A DNA stretch of 64,000 nucleotides from an uncultured Poribacteria bacterium (lineage in GTDB: Bacteria > Poribacteria > WGA-4E > PCPOR2b), in assembly GCA_958296125.1 (NCBI GenBank), contig OY282444.1, forward strand, positions 2,599,940 through 2,663,939. The letters run 5' to 3'. Made by a program: the position numbers and the translations under genes. Below, one piece after another: positions 8,892 to 17,900 of this stretch. The notes under the pieces were generated by a model. That model was given only the letters and a program-made list of their open reading frames with translations. It ran no database searches and was not told the origin of the DNA. Every line of letters begins with the position of its first letter. Positions within the stretch are counted from its first letter, which is position 1.

Positions 8892-9923
8892 CTAAACGGT
8901 GATGTAATTCTCCGCGCTTGAAGCGGTGACAATTTCTTCCTCTACCTTCCCAAAAACCTCTTGAAATGCAGTATCGGTCGATTTTCCGTCGCCGAGTCGT
9001 TTGAGAACATCGCGTAGAGCGGAAACACTGAACTGTTGTATCAGGTAGTTGGTAATTGCGTAGGACTGAAGGTATGCTAAACGACGTTGCTTCCCCGGAA
9101 GGTGCCAAAACGGTTTTTGCAGGAGGTGGAGGGGTAAGAAATGATTGTCTTGACTTGCCTGCTGTAAGAATGCCTTCTCCGAGTTCATCAGCGGGCGTGC
9201 CATGAATTGAGCGAGTCCTTCGTCAAGCCAGTTGGGACATCGTCCCCTCGCGAGTAGATCAACAAGGAGATGCGTCCATTCGTGGCGAATGACTGCATAC
9301 AAAACGCCGACGCTGGAATCGCTGTAAGGACGATAAGTAAGCCGAATGCTCCCATTATTATAGCACGCTACGGCCCATTGTGGGAGAGAAGCACCTGAAG
9401 ATGATGTGTGAGTAACCCCTCCAATTCGAGATTTTGCGTCGTCAGCCGGATTGGCAGCTTCAATGAAAATTGGAACTTTGTGTTGCGGGTAGCATTGGAA
9501 AACTTTGCCAACCTCATGATAGGTGTGTTCGACGAGTTGGGATAGGACCGATAATAACTTCTGTGGGATTGTGCACCCACAGGTGAGGGTGAAAAATTCG
9601 CGTTCGTCGGCGGCATCAAGGGCTAAATTCAGTTCATCGGTTAAGCTATCATAAACACTTTTCTCTTCAAGAATGCGTTGCTTGCGCCGAAGGGCAGTTG
9701 GGTAACCGGGACGTAGCCGTAGTGCAACTTCCAGCGATTCAATCGCTTGATTCCAACACCCTAGCATTTCATACGCCTTTGCCAAGTCGGCATACGCTTC
9801 CACGCACATCGGATCGATTTCTAAACCCGCCAGATAGTCCTGAATAGCTTGGGTATAGCATACTTGCCGATAAAGATTTCCAGCACGGTTAAAATAGGCA
9901 AATGCAGCTTGTCTCTGACTCAT
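8892..9923 (-). CDS. TPR protein with MA-like gluzincin peptidase domain
   Basis: The first about 110 residues are TPR-type helical pairs (AYADLAKAYEMLGCWNQAIESLEVALRL is one unit, given here only by its pattern). The rest carries HEWTH, an HExxH zinc motif, followed by WLDEGLAQF with the distal glutamate of gluzincins. This is the peptidase MA-like arrangement. No signal peptide is evident, so a cytoplasmic or unassigned location remains open. It is followed closely by the CvpA-like gene. The substrate is unknown. Confidence 0.75.
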   Translation of the reverse strand: MSQRQAAFAYFNRAGNLYRQVCYTQAIQDYLAGLEIDPMCVEAYADLAKAYEMLGCWNQAIESLEVALRLRPGYPTALRRKQRILEEKSVYDSLTDELNLALDAADEREFFTLTCGCTIPQKLLSVLSQLVEHTYHEVGKVFQCYPQHKVPIFIEAANPADDAKSRIGGVTHTSSSGASLPQWAVACYNNGSIRLTYRPYSDSSVGVLYAVIRHEWTHLLVDLLARGRCPNWLDEGLAQFMARPLMNSEKAFLQQASQDNHFLPLHLLQKPFWHLPGKQRRLAYLQSYAITNYLIQQFSVSALRDVLKRLGDGKSTDTAFQEVFGKVEEEIVTASSAENYITV

Positions 9924-10225
9924 GGGTATGATGAAGGTTAAACCTAAATGGTCAGACTGTAGGGCAGGATTCTATTCTGTCGTCCCGTTGGGGCTTTAGT
10001 TAGAATTAACGGAACGGAGATCCCTGTTCCCTACGGTTAGGAGTTTATTATCAGTTCATTACGACATCGTTATATCCTACACATAATGAAAAAGCTGCGA
10101 GGATTATGTAGATTCGGTTTTTCTATAGACTCGGTTTTTCTATAGACCTAGGCCTATTGCACTCGACTTTAAGTGACAACCTAGGTTATTATACCTTAGA
10201 CTGTTAAAAATTCAAATAGAAAAAA
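9924..10225. other. Non-coding stretch with short repeats and a hairpin
   Basis: About 300 bases without a convincing gene. It contains two tandem copies of a CTCGGTTTTTCTATAGA-like unit between 10111 and 10148. A structured segment follows: ACCTAGG near 10146 pairs with CCTAGGT near 10182, and the enclosed sequence has an inner CACT/AGTG pairing. A GTTCCCTACG motif near 10025 resembles one arm of the palindrome at 59983-60010. No promoter could be fixed with confidence. Confidence 0.5.
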
Positions 10226-10273
10226 ATACCGCATCCCTCTCTCCGCTCGATAGCGGGAAGAAAAATGCGGTAT
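10226..10273 (-). terminator. Rho-independent-type terminator after the sigma/FHA operon
   Basis: ATACCGCAT (10226-10234) pairs perfectly with ATGCGGTAT (10265-10273), and a nested CCGCT/AGCGG stem (10243-10247 with 10252-10256) sits inside. Read on the minus strand the outer stem is followed by a run of seven T residues. It lies about 50 bases after the stop of the FHA gene. Confidence 0.7.
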
Positions 10274-10324
10274 GGTGTTGACATACGTTATGCTGCATCA
10301 CGAAATCACAGCTTAACCCGGCGG

Positions 10325-11431
10325 CTAAATGTGTTCAATAGCTATGACTTCACAGACAACTCCGCTGAACGCAATGCGCGTGTCTTGCTCAATAACGGTT
10401 GGTTCCTCTATGCGAAACCCATCAACGTAAGTCCCGTTTTTGCTACCCAGATCGGTAAGGTACACCTCACCGTTTTTCAGATTAAACCGGGCATGCAGGC
10501 GAGAGAGGGTGCCTGTTGAATCAGCAAATTTGATTTGCGCCGCTGCGCTGCGTCCCACTGTCATTTCTTTGAAATATGCCCAGTAAACCTGTCCGACATC
10601 TGGGCCCTCGACAACTTCAAAGGAGACACCGAGGACACTAGCATCTCGCCGAAACGCGGCCACTTCAAGCAACTGCCCACCAATTTGCACCGTAGAGGCA
10701 ACATGTAGTGGTGTTGGCTCAGTGATCCGAACTCCATCAACGAGCGTCCCGATCCTGCTGTCAAGATTCGTGATAAACACCTCGTCGTTATCAATAGTGA
10801 ACAACGCATGACGCTGTGATACAGCGGCGTTGGCATTCAATTGGAGAGCTGCTTCAACCCCATGTCCAATCATCATGGGTTGAAAAGAGATGTCATACTC
10901 ACGTCCAGCTTCGTCGCCCTGGACAACTTTTAATTTCAGGTGACACGCCTCTTCTACTAATGGAAACATTACCGATTCGACATTTTCATCGTCAAGGATG
11001 ACCGTCTCATTAAGCGGATCCACTCCTTGAAGCGGCGGCGGAAGGTCACTGGAAAGATGTGGCAGGGCAAGTTCGCTATCACTTCCGACCGGATCAGGAC
11101 TGTAAGCTGGTTGCAAACCGAGTTCATCTCCTAGCAGCACATCATCTTCCGCAGCATCACGACTAATTAGCTTCATCAAATCGTTAGCGATTCGTCGTTT
11201 CGCCTCGGGAAGTGGAGTGACGTTTTCTTTTTCTTCAAAACGGTGATGTGCGAAATCAATGAGCTCCTTCAAAGGGTCCAATTCCGGATATTGCTCGCTC
11301 GCCTTTAACAGCCGCGTCTGCTTGCGGGATAGCCTCTCTCCCCCGATTCGGCGCGTATGAATCTCTAGCATCTCCGCTTTTTTTGCCTCATCTTTACCGA
11401 AATTTTGCGTTGGTTTTTTCCAAAATTTCAT
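10325..11431 (-). CDS. Tandem FHA-domain protein
   Basis: A 368-residue protein with two C-terminal forkhead-associated domains, which bind phosphothreonine peptides. The first is degenerate (VSQRHALF...DSRIGTLVDG, with GHG in place of the GRS loop). The second is canonical (VGRSAAAQI...LSRLHARF...DLGSKNGTYVDG). The first about 170 residues are charged, predicted helical and without a known domain. The ATG at 11431 has GGGGGAG just upstream. It starts 17 bases after the stop of the ECF sigma gene, so the two are almost certainly co-transcribed and may act together. No kinase gene is adjacent. Confidence 0.85.
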   Translation of the reverse strand: MKFWKKPTQNFGKDEAKKAEMLEIHTRRIGGERLSRKQTRLLKASEQYPELDPLKELIDFAHHRFEEKENVTPLPEAKRRIANDLMKLISRDAAEDDVLLGDELGLQPAYSPDPVGSDSELALPHLSSDLPPPLQGVDPLNETVILDDENVESVMFPLVEEACHLKLKVVQGDEAGREYDISFQPMMIGHGVEAALQLNANAAVSQRHALFTIDNDEVFITNLDSRIGTLVDGVRITEPTPLHVASTVQIGGQLLEVAAFRRDASVLGVSFEVVEGPDVGQVYWAYFKEMTVGRSAAAQIKFADSTGTLSRLHARFNLKNGEVYLTDLGSKNGTYVDGFRIEEPTVIEQDTRIAFSGVVCEVIAIEHI

Positions 11432-11448
11432 TTTATCTCCCCCAATTA

Positions 11449-12057
11449 TTAAACCCATTTTAGACCTTTTCTGGTAAGAATTTGGCGCAATTCCTCTGTG
11501 CAACGAAAGATCCAAATCTTCACGGTCCCTTCCTTGCGCTGGAGGGTTTGCGAAATCTCGGCAATACTACACCCTTCCAGATGGCGTAAAATCCAAGCCA
11601 CTCGGTGGTTCGGCTTTTTCACCATTTGGAGTGCCCATTCAAGAATCTCTTGAGCTTCTCGGGATTCGACCTGCTTGTCAGGCGTTGGTCGCTGGTCTTG
11701 GTATTCAACAAGTGGCAATTCAGATTCATCCTCCATACTTAAAAGTACTTCACGAATCCTTTCTTTCTTGCGGATTGCATCAATTATTGTGTTCTTTGCA
11801 ACAACGTTCAACCACGCTTGAAAACTGCCTTGAACAGTATCCCACTTCTCAATCTTCTGCCACACTTTCATAAAGATGTCTAAGGATACTTCCTCGGTAT
11901 CCTGATGATTGCATAGCATTCGATATGTTTTACTATAAACCCAGTTGTAATGTTTATCATACAACGATCTAAAGGCAGTCTCGTTCCCTGCCTTTGTCAG
12001 CGTTGCTAATTGTATGTCTTCTTGATCTGATACGGCATCGATCATCTTATCTGTCAC
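11449..12057 (-). CDS. ECF-type RNA polymerase sigma factor
   Basis: A 202-residue sigma-70 family protein of the extracytoplasmic-function class. Region 2 is visible (ETAFRSLYDKHYNWVYSKTYRM, EEVSLDIFMKVWQ, GSFQAWLNVVAKN). Region 4 follows a charged linker (HLEGCSIAEISQTLQRKEGTVK is the helix-turn-helix, cited by its ends). The GTG at 12057 is eight bases from GGAGG. No anti-sigma factor with a zinc or transmembrane domain follows; instead the next gene encodes an FHA protein, suggesting control through phospho-signalling. A TGAAAC-17-CGTTTA element lies upstream. Confidence 0.87.
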   Translation of the reverse strand: MTDKMIDAVSDQEDIQLATLTKAGNETAFRSLYDKHYNWVYSKTYRMLCNHQDTEEVSLDIFMKVWQKIEKWDTVQGSFQAWLNVVAKNTIIDAIRKKERIREVLLSMEDESELPLVEYQDQRPTPDKQVESREAQEILEWALQMVKKPNHRVAWILRHLEGCSIAEISQTLQRKEGTVKIWIFRCTEELRQILTRKGLKWV

Positions 12058-12103
12058 AATAGGCACCTCCTTGTCCCTATCGTTTACAAGATCGTACTAC
12101 ATC

Positions 12104-12132
12104 TAAACGCCTTCAGGGGAGAATCTGTTTCA
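12104..12132 (-). promoter_or_regulatory. Candidate ECF-type autoregulatory promoter
   Basis: On the minus strand TGAAAC (12132-12127) and CGTTTA (12109-12104) are 17 bases apart, upstream of the ECF sigma gene. ECF promoters often have a GAAC/TGAAAC-like -35 and a CGT-containing -10, and many of these factors control their own gene. The match is suggestive, not proof. Confidence 0.4.
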
Positions 12133-12162
12133 AAAATTATCGAATTTAAATAAAGGCGGGCT

Positions 12163-12717
12163 TTATGCCGCCATTAATAACGCGACCGCCGTCCTCAAAG
12201 CATCTTGCTCTATCTTCAGTTTCGCAAGTTCAACCTCACGCTCCACATATAAGACCGTGTTCTCAAGGTTCATCGGACCCGCGATCTCTTGGATGATTTT
12301 ATGCAAGCGTTTGATATCCGTTTTCTTGAGACTTGTCTGCTTTTCCACCTCGGTATATAGCCCGGCGTTATCGGGTGATGCTTGTTGCTGTGAGGATTTT
12401 TTCTTCGTCGTTGGTATGTTCTGCTGTAAGGTTCGGGTAGATCGCTTTCGCGGCACCGGTTTTTTAATTTTCCCGGCTTCGATCGCGTTTATCCCACAAT
12501 CTTTGCATAACTTTGCGGTCACCGGCTCAATCGTCATCGTCACAACCAGATCGGTAATTGAGCCGCAAATTTCGCATTCAGTAAGGGCTTCAATATGCGT
12601 GAAGATTGCCGCTTGCAGCTTTAGTAGTTTTGCCTTGTCCGCTTTGTTAGTTCGTTTTTGCTCACAGATCTGGATAATATCCTGCGCTGCTGTTGCAATC
12701 TGTTGTAAACCTATCAT
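12163..12717 (-). CDS. Small protein with treble-clef-like CxxC pairs and coiled coil
   Basis: A 184-residue protein of unknown function. Residues about 48-80 carry CEIC and CKDC, spaced like a zinc-binding knuckle. The middle is basic and rich in P, R, K, S and Q (linker-like), and the C-terminal about 60 residues are predicted coiled coil (charged heptads around LENTVLYVEREVELAKLKIEQ, mentioned by its ends). AGGAGG precedes the ATG at 12717. It has its own strong promoter overlapped by a perfect inverted repeat at 12746-12770, so expression is probably tightly controlled. No homologue is recognised. Confidence 0.65.
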   Translation of the reverse strand: MIGLQQIATAAQDIIQICEQKRTNKADKAKLLKLQAAIFTHIEALTECEICGSITDLVVTMTIEPVTAKLCKDCGINAIEAGKIKKPVPRKRSTRTLQQNIPTTKKKSSQQQASPDNAGLYTEVEKQTSLKKTDIKRLHKIIQEIAGPMNLENTVLYVEREVELAKLKIEQDALRTAVALLMAA

Positions 12718-12745
12718 GTGGAACCTCCTGTTAATTTAATTTCCG

Positions 12746-12787
12746 AATTGTTATACATATTATAACAATTAGAAGCGTCCCCGTCAA
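12746..12787 (-). promoter_or_regulatory. Strong promoter overlapped by a palindromic operator
   Basis: On the minus strand TTGACG (12787-12782) and TATAAT (12764-12759) are 17 bases apart. A perfect 10-bp inverted repeat, AATTGTTATA and TATAACAATT separated by five bases (12746-12770), covers the -10 and the start region. This geometry is that of a repressor operator. The controlled gene is the CxxC coiled-coil protein starting at 12717. Confidence 0.7.
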
Positions 12788-12907
12788 GAATTAAGACTGA
12801 TTTAAGATTGAGCCTCCTCATGGTGTGCCGAGCGGGAAGGGTAGATGATTCTTCCGAACTTCTCTATTTTCTCTTTTTCCCAGTTAGGAATCGTCACGCA
12901 CCACGTT

Positions 12908-14476
12908 TTATGCCTCACGACTATCTTTGTAGAGCTTATACTCCAAGCTATCAATGAGGGCTTCCCAGCTTGCCTGTATGATGTTTTCCGATACGCCAAC
13001 CGTTCCCCAATGCTCTCGCCCATCACTTGCCTCGATTAGCACCCGCACTTTCGCGCCGGTGCCGGCTTGAGTGTCCAAAACGCGCACCTTATAGTCGGTC
13101 AGATGGACATCCTGTAGCGAAGGATAAAAACGCTCAAGGGCTTTGCGTAGGGCCCTGTCGAGGGCATTGACGGGCCCATCTCCATCAGCGGCGGTGTGTT
13201 CGACCTCACCACCGGGTGCCATCACTTTAATCGTCGCTTCAGACCGTATGCTATGGTCTTTGACTTTCTCGATAATCACGCGAAATCCGAGTAGATCGAA
13301 AAATGGCTGATAGCCGTTCAGGACTGTGCGGGTCAGCAGTTCAAAGGATGCATCGGCGGCCTCATACTGATAGCCTTCATTTTCTGCCTCCTTCAACCGA
13401 TCAAAAAGCGCAATGACTTCCGGTGAATTTTTATCGTCATTTGGATAGCGTCTTTCAATCTTTTTCAGGATAGCACTTTTACCCGCCTGATCTGAAATCA
13501 AGATACGTTGTTCATTGCCAACCAGCTCTGGATCGATATGTTCAAAGGTGCGTGGATTCTTGCACACAGCGTCGATGTGCATGCCGCCTTTGTGGGCGAA
13601 AGCAGAGCTGCCGACGTAAGGTTGACGCTCGTCGTGCGGCAGATTTGCCAATTCACTGATGAGACGTGATGTTTCCATCAGTTGGCTGAGTCCATCCTCG
13701 CTGATGCAGTCAATCCCCAGCTTGAGTTTGAGCGTCGGGATAATAGAAGCGAGATTTGCATTACCGCAGCGTTCACCGTAGCCGTTGAACGTCCCCTGCA
13801 CATGAGCCGCCCCCGCTTGCACAGCTAGCACGGCGTTTGCGACTCCCATTCCAGCGTCGTTATGGGGGTGGATGCCAACCGGCAGATTAATCTCCGCCAT
13901 GACGGCTCGCACCCCTTCCTGAATTTCCAGAGGCAATCGTCCTCCGTTAGTGTCGCATAACACGACGCATCTGGCACCGGCTCGGGCTGCGGCTTTGAGT
14001 GTTTGAAGGGCGTAATCCGGTTGGTCGTCATAACCATCAAAGAAATGCTCCGCGTCGTAGATGACCTCGCGTCCGTTCTCGACTAGAAAACGGACTGAAC
14101 TTTCGATGAGTTCGATATTCTCCTGTGCTGTGACACGAAGCACGTCTGTAGCGTGGAGTTCCCAGCTTTTTCCGAAAATTGTGACCGTGCGAGCACCTGT
14201 ATCCAGTAAGGCTAACAGATTGGGGTCCGCGCTGGGCTGATAACGTGGATGCCGCGTGCTGCCGAAAGGCACAATCGCCGCCTGCTGAAGTTCAAGTGCC
14301 TCCGCACTTTTGAAGAGTTCCATATCTTTCGGATTTGAGCCGGGGTATCCACCCTCAATGTAATGGATGCCCAGATGGTCAAGGGCTTTGATAATGAGCA
14401 GCTTGTCCTCAACTGAGAAAGCGACCCCTTCCCCCTGGTTTCCGTCTCTGAGTGTTGTATCGTAAAGTTCAAGCAT
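12908..14476 (-). CDS. cimA: Citramalate synthase (2-isopropylmalate synthase family)
   Basis: Condenses pyruvate and acetyl-CoA to (R)-citramalate, the first step of the threonine-independent isoleucine route. The 522-residue protein opens with LYDTTLRDGNQGEGV (catalytic DTTLRDG motif of the HMGL-like TIM barrel) and has HPHNDAGMGVANA with the metal-binding HxH-type histidines. The C-terminal LeuA-type allosteric domain starts near residue 390. Length and the GNQGEG variant fit the long CimA subfamily and not LeuA or NifV. It follows a small TPR gene by 45 bases. Confidence 0.88.
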   Translation of the reverse strand: MLELYDTTLRDGNQGEGVAFSVEDKLLIIKALDHLGIHYIEGGYPGSNPKDMELFKSAEALELQQAAIVPFGSTRHPRYQPSADPNLLALLDTGARTVTIFGKSWELHATDVLRVTAQENIELIESSVRFLVENGREVIYDAEHFFDGYDDQPDYALQTLKAAARAGARCVVLCDTNGGRLPLEIQEGVRAVMAEINLPVGIHPHNDAGMGVANAVLAVQAGAAHVQGTFNGYGERCGNANLASIIPTLKLKLGIDCISEDGLSQLMETSRLISELANLPHDERQPYVGSSAFAHKGGMHIDAVCKNPRTFEHIDPELVGNEQRILISDQAGKSAILKKIERRYPNDDKNSPEVIALFDRLKEAENEGYQYEAADASFELLTRTVLNGYQPFFDLLGFRVIIEKVKDHSIRSEATIKVMAPGGEVEHTAADGDGPVNALDRALRKALERFYPSLQDVHLTDYKVRVLDTQAGTGAKVRVLIEASDGREHWGTVGVSENIIQASWEALIDSLEYKLYKDSREA

Positions 14477-14521
14477 GTTGCTTGTGTTTCCTCCTCGTTT
14501 GCCTATTTGCAGAAGGTACCA

Positions 14522-14839
14522 TTATGTTCCCAGTTGTAACTGCTGCGATTTTGCCATTGCGTCTTCCGCCTCCTGAATCATTCCTTTACGCTGGTAACAG
14601 ATTGACAAGCTGGTGTAATTAAGCGGATCTTTTGGGTCAACCTCAATCGCTTTTTTGATCGCCTCAATCGCCTCATCATATCTGCTCATCCGTTCGTATG
14701 TGTGTCCAAGCCCAATATGCCCGTCCACATAATCAGGGTACTGTTCAAGGAGCACATTGAACGCAGCAACCGCCGCCTCAAGATCGTCATTTCCAAAATG
14801 TGTTAAAGCCTGATCGTAAAGTTCCTCTTTTGTTGGCAT
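14522..14839 (-). CDS. Small TPR protein
   Basis: A 105-residue protein made almost wholly of three tetratricopeptide repeats (units around FGNDDLEAAVAAFNVLLEQY, HIGLGHTYERMSRYDEAIEA and YTSLSICYQRKGMIQEAEDA, each cut here to its core). Such proteins mediate protein contacts. There is no signal peptide. It is placed just upstream of cimA and may share its transcript. Confidence 0.75.
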   Translation of the reverse strand: MPTKEELYDQALTHFGNDDLEAAVAAFNVLLEQYPDYVDGHIGLGHTYERMSRYDEAIEAIKKAIEVDPKDPLNYTSLSICYQRKGMIQEAEDAMAKSQQLQLGT

Positions 14840-14901
14840 GTTTTTTTCTCGCTTTCGATTGAATGATACCAGCTTCCTGTTCCGTCCGAAAGCTGTTTAG
14901 T

Positions 14902-17900
14902 TTATTTCAAAATCAACATCCGCCGTGTCGCTGTGAATTCGTCCGCTGTCAGTGTGTAAAAATAGAGACCACTAGCGACAGGCTCACCCAACTGATTCCG
15001 ACCGTCCCAATAGGCTGCACGATTTCGACTCTGATACATACCCGCCGCTTGATGCCCCACCGCCAAACGCCGAACGACTCCCCCGTTCATATCATAAATT
15101 GTCAGCGTTACCTCTGCCGACTCCGCCAACTGATACGGTATCCATGTCTCCGGGTTAAACGGATTCGGATAGTTTGCCAACAACGCAGTCTCTTCAGGAA
15201 TCAGCGAGGCTAGCAGGTTCTGAAGATTCTCAATACCCCGTTTGAAGGCAAGCGAACCCTCATCTGCCAAGCGTGCCTGCGCTATCCACGCCTCTATCGT
15301 CGCAGCATCTACGCTTTCTGCTCCAACCGCGGGCGCAGCGGGTGATTCGGCAATCCCTTGTGACACAAGAATAAGGTCAAGAATGCTGACCACACCATCG
15401 CGGTTAATATCCACCGGGGAGTCGGCGGATACCCTTTTGCCCAACTGCTGTGCGACGAGAATCAGATCCAAAATGCTCACCCGTCCATCCCGATTCACAT
15501 CCCCAACGGCAAGGCCTCCCTCTACAAGGATGCGGATTTGATGCGGGCCTGCAGGGATGTTTTCTCCGGTGCCGGTGCCAAACTCGAACTTCTGTAATGC
15601 CAACTCTGTTTCACCGCCCGATTTCGCCTTGAACCTCACCTGAAGTAGGGTGCCGGTGCCATTCACACCTTGAGAGGACAGCCGCGCCGCACTAAGTCCT
15701 GCGATTTTACCCGCTGCGTTATCAATGCTCCCCCCCTGAAAGAAGGTCGTGCCGCCATCGGTCTTCAGGAAACCGCCTTCGGTCACGTTGATAGCTTCAA
15801 GGGCGGCAGGGTCGAAAGCAACATCAAACTGCCATCCTGCTAAGTCGGTGACAGTTTCTGCGCGGATGTCGAGGGTAAAGGTATCGTCACGGTGAATTGG
15901 CATCTCGGAGAAAGCGTACCCAACGCCGGCGGGGGTCAACACTGTATATTCCGCATCCGGTTCAAACCCAAAAAAGCCGTAAGCATGGGTGAGGACTGCA
16001 ACTAACAGAACATTTCTTCCTTCCTTCAGTATGACCGGAAAAAATTCGGTGTAATCCTCTGGGCCGCCTTGCCAACTGAGCTCTTGGTGAACCAAAGTCC
16101 CGTTGAGCCAAACCTTTATCCTGTCGTCGCTGCCGACGTACATTGTTGTCTCCTGTTTACTTGGTGAATACAGGGCCACAGAGCCATAGATGATTCTGCC
16201 ATCAATAGAACGTTTCAGCATATCTGCAATGTTGTCCGTTCCTGTAGGTGGAAGTCTATAGGAGGTCCACACGCTATCTCCGACAGAATCCCCTTTTATC
16301 GCCCCATGAGTGGCAATCTCCATCTCTGTCACCGTACCCCCACTCACTTTTAATAGCAAATCCGTATCGTCCTCTAGTAGTCGTCTAGTGTCTGGTAAAA
16401 CGACCCATAACCACGGTCCTTCTATTTTTGGCCCCCCTTTTGGGAACCCCGGATTGCTGTGCCAAACGAACGTCGTTATATTTTTGCGGACCCCCTCCAG
16501 AGGCGAGATGTCGGCGATATCATTGCCATCGATCTTTAGCCATCTCAAGTTGGTTAACCCCGCAAGCGGAGATACATCCGAGATATGATTAACTGAAAGA
16601 GTTAGACGATTTAACTTGGTTAACCCCGCAAGGGGGGATATATCCGATATATTGTTGACGTGAAGGTGCAACGCTGTCAAATTGGCTAAACCTGCCACAG
16701 GCGTTAGGTCTGATATCTCTGCGCCGGCAACCTCTAGATAATCAAGTTTTGTTAATCCGGCTACGGGTGATAAATCGGATATAGGGCTGCCCCACGTAAG
16801 AATCCATTCTAGGTTGATTAATCCCGTAACCGGCGATAGATCGGATATACTCTTACTAGAAAAAGCGAAACCTCTCAGGTTGATTAATCCTGAAATCGGT
16901 GACAGGTCGGATACGGGAGCACCGTAAAAGTGTAACCACTCCAAGTTGATCAATCCCGCAATAGGCGATAGGTCGGATACCGAAGTTAGCCCAAAACTTA
17001 GTTCATACAGATTTTTTAAGCCCCTCACGGAAGATAGATTGGATACAGGGTTGTTCCAAAGGTTCAATACTCTCAGATTGATTAAGTCTGCTATCGGTGA
17101 GAGGTCGGAAATTTGATTGTTGTTGAGAGCTAATTCGTTGTTGCTGAGAACTAATTCGTTCAGGTTTGTTGCAAACTGAAGTCCTGTCAAATCTTGAATA
17201 CCCTTGTTCCGTGCCTCAAGGCTTCCCAATCCTTCCATCTCCTCCACAGTAATCGGGGCATTGAGGCTTTTACCAAGTGATTCCGCAATCGCGGCACGCA
17301 GGTTCGGGTCAGGGATATGAACAACCGCACCCGGTAGACGCTCCGGCTGCGATGGGCTATCAACCTCCGTCTCCGGGAAGTCCAATGCGTAAATCATTGC
17401 ATTAAAACTCGATGTCCACGCGTCCCGTTTCATACTCCCATTCTCACCCTCTAACACCAGTAAGCCTGTGTTCTGTAGCCCTATATTCTCACGTATCTTC
17501 TCTTGGAAGGCTGCGGTCTCTAACCCAACCACCGCGGCGGCATAAGCCGCGTCCACCGATCCCTCAAACGCCTCATGAAATCGTGAAATCGGCTCAATAT
17601 CACCAAACGCACCGCCCGTCGCTGCCAGTGCCTCCCTGTATCTATCCATGTCTTCTTGAACAAGCGCGTCCATCGCGGACTGTTCAACGTATAGGCGTAG
17701 GGCTTGGGCTTTGTCATACGCCGGGGTGGCATTGCTCTCTATCACTGAACGGACTTGGTCCTCAAAGGTTTTCATCCCTTCCGTGTGGCACCCCAAACAG
17801 GACAACCCATTCCGCACCGTCGGATCACTCGCAGCGGGATTGGAAACAATGTTTATCGGTGCGTCATCTAAACGAAAACCGGACGCGTTGGCAAGGTAAT

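Noticed and set aside
8881-9108. N-terminal extension of the CvpA-like protein
   Set aside because: It overlaps the upstream TPR gene in another frame, while the ATG at 8880 has an ideal AGGAGGG.
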